A stretch of DNA of 64,000 bases. It comes from Streptomyces sp. BHT-5-2. Lineage in GTDB: Bacteria > Actinomycetota > Actinomycetes > Streptomycetales > Streptomycetaceae. Under the pieces are notes generated by a model that was not told the origin of the DNA, did no database searches, and was given only the letters and a program-made list of their open reading frames with translations. Positions 17,173 through 24,561 of this stretch are shown one piece after another. Each line of letters begins with the position of its first letter. The first letter of the stretch is position 1. Where the stretch lies: the NCBI RefSeq assembly GCF_019774615.1, contig NZ_CP081497.1, positions 2,046,001 to 2,110,000 of the forward strand, written 5' to 3'. The translations under genes and the position numbers were made by a program.

Positions 17173-19181
17173 GCGAGGACCTCCAGGGGGTCGAGCCGGT
17201 TCGCGGTGCGGATCTCGTCGACGATACGGCCGATGATCTCCGTGATCCCGAAGTCCTTCGGGGTGAAGACGGCCGCGACACCCGCCTCGCGCAGCGCCGC
17301 GGCGTCCGCGGACGGGATGATGCCGCCGACGATGACCGGCAGGTCCGGGGCCCCGGCGCGGCGCAGCCGCTCCAGCACGTCCGGCACCAGCGCGGCGTGC
17401 GACCCGGACAGGATCGACAGCCCCACGCAGTGCACGTCCTCGGCGACCGCCGCGGCCACGATCTGCTCCGGGGTGAGCCGGATGCCCTGGTAGACCACCT
17501 CGAAGCCGGCGTCCCTGGCCCGCACCGCGATCTGCTCGGCACCGTTGCTGTGCCCGTCCAGACCGGGCTTGCCGACCAGCAGCCGCAGCCGGCCGCCGCC
17601 CAGGTCGGCCGCGGTCCGGGCGACCTTCTCCCGGACCGTCGCCAGCGGCGAGCCGGCCGCGGCGGTGACCGCCACCGGTGCCCCCGAGACGCCTGTGGGG
17701 GCCCGGAACTCGCCGAAGACGTCCCGCAGCGCCCAGGCCCACTCGCCGGTCGTCACCCCGGCGCGGGCGCACTCCAGCGTGGCCGGGAAGAGGTTGGTGT
17801 CGCCCGCCGCGGCCTTCTTCAGGGCCGAGAGCGCCTCCTGGGCCCGCAGCTCGTCGCGGTTGTCCCGCCACGTGTGCAGGGACCGCACCACCCGCTCCTC
17901 GTTGGCCGGGTCCACCGTCATGATGGCGGTGTCCAGATCGGCGGTGAGCGGGTTGGGCTCGGTGCCCTCGAAGCAGTTGACGCCGACGATCTTCTCCTCG
18001 CCGGACTCGATCCGGGCCCGCCGCTCGGCGTGCGCGGAGACCAGCTGCGACTTCAGGTAGCCGGACTCCACGGCCGCCATCGCGCCGCCCATCTCCTGGA
18101 TCCGGTCGATCTCGACCAGGCAGTCGGTCACCAGGGACTCCACCTTGGCCTCGATGACGTGCGACCCGGCGAAGATGTCCTCGTACTCCAGCAGGTCCGA
18201 CTCGTGCGCGAGGACCTGCTGGATACGCAGCGACCACTGCTGGTCCCAGGGCCGCGGCAGCCCCAACGCCTCGTTCCAGGCGGGCAGTTGGACGGCACGG
18301 GCGCGGGCGTCCTTGGAGAGCGTGACGGCCAGCATCTCCAGGACGATCCGCTGGACGTTGTTCTCCGGCTGCGCCTCGGTCAGCCCCAGGGAGTTGACCT
18401 GGACGCCGTAGCGGAAGCGGCGCTGCTTGGGATCGTCGATGCCGTAGCGCTCGCGGGTGATCTTGTCCCAGATGCGGCCGAAGGCGCGCATCTTGCACAT
18501 CTCCTCGACGAAGCGGACGCCCGCGTTCACGAAGAACGAGATACGGGCCACGACATCGCCCCGCCGCTCCTCGGGCACCTGGCCGGAGGCGAACACCGCG
18601 TCCAGCACGGCGATCGCGGTGGACATCGCGTACGAGATCTCCTGGACCGGTGTGGCGCCCGCCTCCTGCAGGTGATAGCTGCAGATGTTGATCGGGTTCC
18701 ACTTGGGGATGTGGTTGACCGTGTACGTGATCATGTCGGTGGTCAGCCGCAGCGACGGTCCCGGCGGGAAGACGTGCGTCCCGCGCGAGAGGTACTCCTT
18801 GACGATGTCGTTCTGCGTGGTGCCGGACAGCTTGGTGATGTCGGCGCCCTGCTCCTCGGCGACCACCTGATAGAGCGCCAGCAGCCACATGGCGGTGGCG
18901 TTGATGGTCATCGAGGTGTTCATCTGCTCCAGCGGGATGTCCTGGAACAGCCGCCGCATGTCACCGAGGTGGGACACCGGGACCCCGACCCGGCCGACCT
19001 CGCCGCGGGCGAGGACGTGGTCGGGGTCGTACCCGGTCTGCGTCGGGAGGTCGAACGCGACCGACAGGCCGGTCTGGCCCTTGGCGAGGTTGCGCCGGTA
19101 CAGCTCGTTGGACGCCTCGGCGGTGGAGTGCCCGGCGTACGTCCGCATCAGCCACGGACGATCCTTCTGACGCTCAGTCAT
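17169..19181 (-). CDS. meaA: Ethylmalonyl-CoA mutase (B12-dependent)
   Basis: 670 residues in the methylmalonyl-CoA mutase family, single-chain MeaA type. The substrate-binding barrel occupies the N-terminal 500 residues (RTYAGHSTAEASNELYRRNL, SVAFDLPTQTGYD, STAIAVLDAVFASG). A B12-binding domain follows near residue 540 with the base-off motif LDGHSNG. It converts ethylmalonyl-CoA to methylsuccinyl-CoA. The ATG at 19181 has GAGGT upstream; an in-frame start at 19238 would fall in a duplicated copy of the ccr 3' end. It is the second gene of the operon after ccr. Confidence 0.94.
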   Translation of the reverse strand: MTERQKDRPWLMRTYAGHSTAEASNELYRRNLAKGQTGLSVAFDLPTQTGYDPDHVLARGEVGRVGVPVSHLGDMRRLFQDIPLEQMNTSMTINATAMWLLALYQVVAEEQGADITKLSGTTQNDIVKEYLSRGTHVFPPGPSLRLTTDMITYTVNHIPKWNPINICSYHLQEAGATPVQEISYAMSTAIAVLDAVFASGQVPEERRGDVVARISFFVNAGVRFVEEMCKMRAFGRIWDKITRERYGIDDPKQRRFRYGVQVNSLGLTEAQPENNVQRIVLEMLAVTLSKDARARAVQLPAWNEALGLPRPWDQQWSLRIQQVLAHESDLLEYEDIFAGSHVIEAKVESLVTDCLVEIDRIQEMGGAMAAVESGYLKSQLVSAHAERRARIESGEEKIVGVNCFEGTEPNPLTADLDTAIMTVDPANEERVVRSLHTWRDNRDELRAQEALSALKKAAAGDTNLFPATLECARAGVTTGEWAWALRDVFGEFRAPTGVSGAPVAVTAAAGSPLATVREKVARTAADLGGGRLRLLVGKPGLDGHSNGAEQIAVRARDAGFEVVYQGIRLTPEQIVAAAVAEDVHCVGLSILSGSHAALVPDVLERLRRAGAPDLPVIVGGIIPSADAAALREAGVAAVFTPKDFGITEIIGRIVDEIRTANRLDPLEVLA

Positions 19182-19220
19182 GAAGTGGACCTCAGATGTT
19201 CCTGCTGTGGTGGCCGGCCC

Positions 19221-19280
19221 GTTCCGCTCACGCGTCACGACCGTGTTTGTCAGTCCGCTCCGTTCCGCTTACGCGTCACG
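19221..19280. repeat. 19-bp direct repeat of the ccr 3' end
   Basis: The segment 19221-19239 and the segment 19262-19280 are identical but for one base (GTTCCGCTYACGCGTCACG). The second copy contains the last codons and stop of ccr. The first lies in the ccr-meaA gap, so the gap arose partly by a short tandem duplication. Confidence 0.85.
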
Positions 19281-20606
19281 GAACAGGTTGATGGCATCGA
19301 TGTGCTTGGCGCGCATCTGCTCGTCGCGCACGCCCATGCCCTCCTCGGGGGCCAGGCACAGCACACCGACCTTGCCCTGGTGGAGGTTGCGGTGCACGTC
19401 GTAGGCGGCCTGGCCAGTCTCCTCCAGGCGGTACGTCTTCGACAGCGTCGGGTGGATCTTTCCCTTGGCGATCAGCCGGTTGGCCTCCCACGCCTCCCGG
19501 TAGTTGGCGAAGTGCGAGCCGACGATCCGCTTCAGCGACATCCACAGGTAGCGGTTGTCGTACTCGTGCTGGTAGCCGGAGGTCGAGGCGCAGGTGACGA
19601 TGGTGCCGCCCTTGCGGGTGACGTACACCGAGGCGCCGAAGGTCTCCCGCCCCGGGTGCTCGAAGACGATGTCCACGTCCTCTCCGCCGGTCAGTTCGCG
19701 GATGCGCTTGCCGAAGCGCTTCCACTCCCTGGGGTCCTGGTTGTGCTCGTCCTTCCAGAACCGGTACCCCTCGGCGTTGCGGTCGATGATCGCCTCGGCG
19801 CCCATCTTCCGGCAGATCTCCGCCTTCTGGTCGGAGGAGACCACGCAGATCGGGTTGGCGCCGCCGGCCAGCGCGAACTGGGTCGCGTACGAGCCGAGGC
19901 CGCCGCTGGCGCCCCAGATCAGGACGTTGTCGCCCTGCTTCATCGCGGCGCCGTTCTGCGAGACCAGCTGCCGGTAGGCGGTGGAGTTGACCAGCCCCGG
20001 CGCGGCCGCCTCCTCCCAGCTCAGGTGCTGCGGCTTGGGCATCAGCTGGTTGGACTTGACCAGCGCGATCTCCGCCAGGCCGCCGAAGTTGGTCTCGAAG
20101 CCCCAGATCCGCTGCTCGGGGTCGAGCATGGTGTCGTTGTGGCCGTCGGAGGACTCCAGCTCCACGGAGAGGCAGTGCGCGACGACCTCGTCACCGGGGT
20201 GCCAGGCGTTGACGCCGGGACCGGTGCGCAGCACCACGCCGGCCAGGTCCGAGCCGATGACGTGGTACGGCAGGTCGTGGCGCTTGGTGAGCGGCGAGAG
20301 CCGCCCGTAGCGCTCCAGGAAGCCGAACGTGGACATCGGCTCGAAGATCGAGGTCCACACCGAGTTGTAGTTGACCGAGGAGGCCATCACGGCCACCAGC
20401 GCCTCGCCCGGCCCGAGTTCGGGCACCGGCACGTCCTCGACGTGCAGCGACTTGCGGGGGTCCTTCTCACGGGTGGAGAGGCCGGCGAACATCTCGGTCT
20501 CGTCCTTGTGCACGGTGACCGCGCGGTAGGACTCGGGGAGGGGGAGGGCGGCGAAGTCCTCGCGCGTGCTGTCGGGCGCGAGGATCGCATCGAGTATCTG
20601 GTTCAC
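19269..20606 (-). CDS. ccr: Crotonyl-CoA carboxylase/reductase
   Basis: 445 residues, medium-chain dehydrogenase family. It reductively carboxylates crotonyl-CoA to ethylmalonyl-CoA with NADPH and CO2, and also supplies extender units for polyketides. Diagnostic parts: VMASSVNYNSVWTSIFEP, GSDLAGVVLRTG, the NADPH loop IWGASGGLGSYATQFALAGG, and HPGRETFGASV near the active site. GTG at 20606 has GGAGG seven bases upstream, which rules out the longer in-frame extension to 20864. First gene of the operon that runs through meaA, lyase, hydratase and dehydrogenase. Confidence 0.95.
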   Translation of the reverse strand: MNQILDAILAPDSTREDFAALPLPESYRAVTVHKDETEMFAGLSTREKDPRKSLHVEDVPVPELGPGEALVAVMASSVNYNSVWTSIFEPMSTFGFLERYGRLSPLTKRHDLPYHVIGSDLAGVVLRTGPGVNAWHPGDEVVAHCLSVELESSDGHNDTMLDPEQRIWGFETNFGGLAEIALVKSNQLMPKPQHLSWEEAAAPGLVNSTAYRQLVSQNGAAMKQGDNVLIWGASGGLGSYATQFALAGGANPICVVSSDQKAEICRKMGAEAIIDRNAEGYRFWKDEHNQDPREWKRFGKRIRELTGGEDVDIVFEHPGRETFGASVYVTRKGGTIVTCASTSGYQHEYDNRYLWMSLKRIVGSHFANYREAWEANRLIAKGKIHPTLSKTYRLEETGQAAYDVHRNLHQGKVGVLCLAPEEGMGVRDEQMRAKHIDAINLFRDA

Positions 20607-20820
20607 GGTATGCCTCCGGCGAAGCGCGTCTGCGGAACGGCTTGAGGGAACGTCGGGGGTGGTGCGCGGGGTGGTGCCGTCGGTTCGGCCGGTGGTGCTC
20701 GGCATGTGCGCCGGTGAGCGCGATGGGTGCCTGTGACGCAGGCGTCCGGGCGCGCAAGGTGCTTGCGGGGACAGTCGGCGTGCCACGGTTGGGTGGTGCG
20801 CCGGCCGCCCGGACACCCAC

Positions 20821-20849
20821 AACGTATGACACCGCGTGCCAGCCGACAA
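20821..20849 (-). promoter_or_regulatory. Promoter of the ccr operon
   Basis: On the minus strand, TTGTCG (20844-20849) and TACGTT (20821-20826) are separated by 17 bases. They fit a housekeeping -35/-10 pair, and the start point would lie near 20814, about 200 bases before the GTG of ccr. The remaining 5' region shows no other element I can name. Confidence 0.6.
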
Positions 20850-20862
20850 GACACTGAGTGCC
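20850..20862. promoter_or_regulatory. Operator-like dyad next to the ccr -35 box
   Basis: Read on the minus strand it is GGCACT-C-AGTGTC, an inverted repeat with one mismatch, directly beside the -35 hexamer. A nearly identical perfect dyad lies before the CoA-transferase gene at 47622-47638, suggesting one regulator for both. Confidence 0.55.
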
Positions 20863-20977
20863 AAGAATTTCTCTCAGATGTCATGCGTTGGGCACGCATG
20901 AGCAAAGAACGAGCCGAAGAAGGGTGGAATCGTCCCGCTGTGCACCGGCTCGTATGCGGACGGTATTGGCGCGTTCC

Positions 20978-23533
20978 TTACGCCATTCGGGTGAGGCATC
21001 GGCCGGATCGAGGGCGCTGCCGACGGAGCCGCCGGCTCCGCAACGCCGGCCACAGCTGGGCGGCGGAGTGCAGGGTCAGGAGGGCTACGGGGACGGCGGC
21101 GGTCCGCGGGGCCCCAGCCCAGGCGCCCACGGGGAGCAGTGCGCCGGCCGCCACCGCGTGCCACCGGTGCGCGACGGTCGCGACGAGAGCGCCCGTCCGC
21201 CCGCCCGAGCCGCGCAGCCACACCCGCCGGGCGGCCCAGGCGGTGACCCCGGCCAGGCCCAGCTGCGCCAGCCACAGCGCGATCGGGCGCGCTCCTCCTC
21301 CGGACGCTTCCGCGAGACACCCGGCGGCCCATAGGGCGGCGCAGAGCGGGAGCGCGAAGAGGCGGAGGAGCACGGGGTGGACGTGGGACGCGTGCCGGAC
21401 AGGGGGAGCGGGGGCCGCGGGTGGCGCCGGCGGCTCGGAGGCGCCGAGTCCGGCCCGCAACCGCTCCGCGGCCGCCAGGTCCCCCGCCCGCTCTAGCCGG
21501 ACCCCCTCCCGGGTCTGCAGCCGGAACCGGAGCAGCAGCAGGTTGTTCTCGCCGGCCATGTCGAGGGCTTCCTTGAGCAACGGCCCGGCGTCCGCCGGCC
21601 GGTCGTTCTCGATCAGCGCCTCGGCCTGCGCGGCCAGCGCCTCGATCGTCGCGCGGACGTCACCGGCCTTCCGCGCCGTCGCCAGACCGGTCTCGATCAG
21701 GTGCAGCCGGCCGTGCGGATCGTCGGCCCGTCGGGCCAACTGTAGCCAGACGTACGCCTGGACCGTGCGGTCCCCGGCCTCGAGGGCGGTCCGCCCCGCC
21801 AGCCGGTACGACACGGCCGCCGCATCCGGGTGGCCCTGCTTCTCCAGGGCCTCGCCCAGGGCGCTCAGGGATGCCGCCGCCCGCCGCGCCTCGTGCTGCG
21901 GCCACCGCGCCAGAGCCCGTTCCAGATGGTGTACCGCGTCGGCGAAATCCCCCTGGTCTGCTGCCTGTTCTCCCAGATCGTCGTGGAACGCGGCCGGTCG
22001 CACGCCCGCCCGCACCCAGGCCAGATGGCCTGCCTCCGCACACGCCTCGGCCTCCGCCGGCCGCCCCACGGCGCGGTACTGCTGCCGCATCGTCCGCAGC
22101 AGCTCCGCCTCCTGCTCGTGATCGTCCCGCCGCTGTGCGGCCCGCACCCCGGACTCCAGTACCGCCAACGCGTCCAACGCCAGCCCGCGGCGTGCGAGGG
22201 AGGCGCCAAGCGGGCGGGCGATCGGCCCCACCCGCCCGTCCAGTCCCTGCTCGTCCGCCGTCGCCAGGGCGGCCGTCAGTGCCTCGTGCTCGCGGTCGAA
22301 CCACTCGTCGTCCTGGGCGGCATCGGCGTCGGCGTCGGCGCGCATGTAGTGGTCCAGTAGCCGGCTCAGCGCTGCGGCACGGACGGACTCCGGTTCACCG
22401 GCGGCAAGTTCACCCGCGTAGAGCCGGAGCAGGTCGTGGAAGCGCAGGTGGCCGTCCGGTCCGTCGGGGCGGAGCAGGTGCGCCCGGGCGAGGCGGCGCA
22501 GCGTACGGTCGGCTTCGGCCTCCGGGACGCCGGCCAGGGCGGCGGCGGACCCGGCGTCGATCCGGGGACCGGGGTGCAGGCCCAACCGGCACAGCATCCG
22601 CGCGTCGTCGTCGCCCAGGGCCTCGTAGGACGCGGTGAACGCCCGTCGTACGGGCCCGAGTTCGGCCAGCCGCTCACGCGGCGGGCGTAACGAGGACAGT
22701 ACCCGCTCGGCGCTCTCGGCGGCGTGTCCCAGCCGCGCCGCGACGACGTACAGGGCGAGCGGCAGGTGCCCGCAGAGCCCGGCGATCTCGGCGAGTCGGG
22801 CGCGCGGTACCCGGGCGGCGGTCAGGGACTCCAGCAGGGCGACGGAGTCCTCGGGAGCGAGCGAGTCCAGCGGAAGGACGGTGACCGCCGGGTCGGTGGG
22901 CGCGGTGCGGACGGTGACCAGCAGCAGGTGGCGGCCGTCGGGCGGTACCACTGAGGCGATGTGGTCCTCGGCTGCCGCGTCGTCGAGCAGGATCAGCATC
23001 GGGTCGGGTGCCTCACCGAGCTTGGTGTGGAACTGGCTTTTCAAGCCGCTCCGGTGGGGCTCGAGCTGGTCCCCGGGGATGCCGATCGCCCGCAGATACG
23101 TACCCAGCAGTTCCTCGGCGGTCAGCGCATCCCGCCGGCTGTGTGCGCCCGCGTCTGCGGCGAGCACGCCGCCGGGAAACCGGGGCCGCACCGCGTGGGC
23201 GGCGACGGCCAGCAGAGCGGTTTTGCCCACTCCTCCCTCTCCGGCGAGTGCGATCACCCGCGGTGGTTCGTCATGCTGGCCGGGCACCAGGAGGCCGAGG
23301 AGTTCGGCGAGTGCTCCGGAGCGGCCGAGGAAGGCGGTGGGACGCGGGGGTAGAGCGTTCAGTGCGACGTGGTGGGAGGGACCGGGGAAGCCTATGGAGA
23401 CCTGCCCGGCCTGGATGATGAGCCCTGCCGTTCCACCGTCGATCGTGTTGTACGTAGCTGGAGTTGGCCCGTCCCCGTTCGTGTCCCCCGCGTCGCCGCT
23501 CATGTCCGAGTTGTCCCCGCTCGCGTCCTCCAC
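20978..23533 (-). CDS. NB-ARC/TPR STAND protein with RHIM-like N-terminal motif and membrane tail
   Basis: 851 residues. Residues 27-48 (TYNTIDGGTAGLIIQAGQV) carry a short beta-type motif with a core IQAG, like the amyloid signalling motifs of bacterial NLR-related proteins. An NB-ARC ATPase follows: P-loop GEGGVGKT at 98-105, Walker B MLILLDD, GLCGHLPLAL. A winged-helix region (RFHDLLRLYAGELA) and TPR-like repeats occupy about 400-700. At least three hydrophobic segments lie at the C-terminus. GTG at 23533 is chosen; ATG at 23503 is possible. A TTA leucine codon at 22688-22690 predicts bldA dependence. There is no DNA-binding domain, unlike AfsR. No effector gene with the same motif is adjacent. 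Confidence 0.82.
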   Translation of the reverse strand: MEDASGDNSDMSGDAGDTNGDGPTPATYNTIDGGTAGLIIQAGQVSIGFPGPSHHVALNALPPRPTAFLGRSGALAELLGLLVPGQHDEPPRVIALAGEGGVGKTALLAVAAHAVRPRFPGGVLAADAGAHSRRDALTAEELLGTYLRAIGIPGDQLEPHRSGLKSQFHTKLGEAPDPMLILLDDAAAEDHIASVVPPDGRHLLLVTVRTAPTDPAVTVLPLDSLAPEDSVALLESLTAARVPRARLAEIAGLCGHLPLALYVVAARLGHAAESAERVLSSLRPPRERLAELGPVRRAFTASYEALGDDDARMLCRLGLHPGPRIDAGSAAALAGVPEAEADRTLRRLARAHLLRPDGPDGHLRFHDLLRLYAGELAAGEPESVRAAALSRLLDHYMRADADADAAQDDEWFDREHEALTAALATADEQGLDGRVGPIARPLGASLARRGLALDALAVLESGVRAAQRRDDHEQEAELLRTMRQQYRAVGRPAEAEACAEAGHLAWVRAGVRPAAFHDDLGEQAADQGDFADAVHHLERALARWPQHEARRAAASLSALGEALEKQGHPDAAAVSYRLAGRTALEAGDRTVQAYVWLQLARRADDPHGRLHLIETGLATARKAGDVRATIEALAAQAEALIENDRPADAGPLLKEALDMAGENNLLLLRFRLQTREGVRLERAGDLAAAERLRAGLGASEPPAPPAAPAPPVRHASHVHPVLLRLFALPLCAALWAAGCLAEASGGGARPIALWLAQLGLAGVTAWAARRVWLRGSGGRTGALVATVAHRWHAVAAGALLPVGAWAGAPRTAAVPVALLTLHSAAQLWPALRSRRLRRQRPRSGRCLTRMA

Positions 23534-23612
23534 GTCCCGTGGATAGCACGAGCGGGGCGGGCCCGTCAGCCGCTCCGCGGATCTTGTCCGGGCCCGCCGG
23601 TGCGGGAGGCGG

Positions 23613-24416
23613 TCAGTGCCGTTCCTTGAGGGCCTTGCGGATGGTGCGCATGACCTCGTCGAGCGGGGCGTCGGTGCGGGCGACCGCGACCAGTACCTCG
23701 CCCTCTCGGGAGACCTTCGCCGAAGGCGTCTCCGTGGAGGTCGTCCGGCCCGCGCCGATGCCCGCGCCGAAGGTCTCCCGGACGATCTCGAAGGCGTGGT
23801 CCAGCTGCGTCTCGACGTCGCCCTCCGCGCCGGCCCGCAGCCAGCGGCGCAGGACGTGGTTGTGCGCGGTGACCACGGCGGACGCGGCGACCTCGGCGAG
23901 CAGCGGGTCGTCGTCGCCCTCGCGGTGCGCGCCCTCGTCGAAGTGGCCCAGGAGATAGCGGGTGAACAGCCGCTCGTAGCGGGCCACCGAGGCGATCTCG
24001 GCCTCCCGGAGGGTGGGTACCTCGCGGGTGAGGCGGTAACGGGCCACCGACACGGCCGGGGAGGCCGCGTACATCCGCATGACTTCCTTGATGCCGCGGC
24101 AGACCGTGTCGAGCGGGTTCTCGTGCGGCGGGGCGGCGTCCAGGACGGCCTCGGCGCGCACCAGAGTGTCGTCGTGGTCGGGGAAGATGGCCTCTTCCTT
24201 GGAGCGGAAGTGGCGGAAGAAGGTGCGCCGGGCGACGCCCGCGGCCGCCGCGATCTCGTCGACCGTGGTGGCCTCGTAGCCCTTCGTCGCGAACAGTTCC
24301 ATGGCGGCCGCCGACAGTTCGCGGCGCATTTTGAGACGTTGGGCGGCCGCCCGGCGGGTGCCGGGAGTGGGGGCGTCGGAGGCGTCGGAGGACTGCGGGC
24401 GAGCGGGCTGGGACAT
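23613..24416 (-). CDS. TetR family transcriptional regulator
   Basis: 267 residues. The helix-turn-helix is at about 30-75 (AAMELFATKGYEATTVDEI, ARRTFFRHF). A long ligand domain follows with a charged tail (LDEVMRTIRKALKERH). ATG at 24416 begins MSQPARP; an in-frame ATG at 24434 (MQYLPHM) is possible, and neither has a strong ribosome site. It lies 79 bases after the NB-ARC start and 145 bases downstream of the 3-hydroxyacyl-CoA dehydrogenase gene on the same strand. The fatty-acid gene next door hints at an acyl-CoA ligand, but this is inference. Confidence 0.87.
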   Translation of the reverse strand: MSQPARPQSSDASDAPTPGTRRAAAQRLKMRRELSAAAMELFATKGYEATTVDEIAAAAGVARRTFFRHFRSKEEAIFPDHDDTLVRAEAVLDAAPPHENPLDTVCRGIKEVMRMYAASPAVSVARYRLTREVPTLREAEIASVARYERLFTRYLLGHFDEGAHREGDDDPLLAEVAASAVVTAHNHVLRRWLRAGAEGDVETQLDHAFEIVRETFGAGIGAGRTTSTETPSAKVSREGEVLVAVARTDAPLDEVMRTIRKALKERH

Positions 24417-24561
24417 GTGGGGAAGGTACTGCATATTCTCGCGGCCTGCGGCATGAGATACCGCTCCGGCCCCCGTGACCTGCGGCGGGCCGCCGGGGCG
24501 GGTGCCGGCCGGCTCCAGCAGCCCGCCCCACCCGCCCCGGTCCCGGGGGCGTCGCCGCGCG

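Noticed and set aside
17173..18888. Extension of the lyase gene upstream to 18888
   Set aside because: The extra sequence is a frame-shifted reading of meaA; the ATGA overlap at 17169-17172 gives the true start.
17397..20645. A 1082-codon plus-strand frame antisense to meaA and ccr
   Set aside because: It runs against two certain genes, is composed of Val/Gly/Arg/Asp shadow sequence, and shows no motif.
20607..20864. Longer Ccr protein starting at 20864
   Set aside because: GGAGG seven bases before GTG 20606 and the usual Ccr N-terminus fit the shorter form; the extension covers the promoter.
23534..24454. N-terminal extension of the NB-ARC gene to 24454
   Set aside because: That part is the out-of-frame shadow of the TetR gene at 23613-24416; the NB-ARC protein proper begins near 23533.
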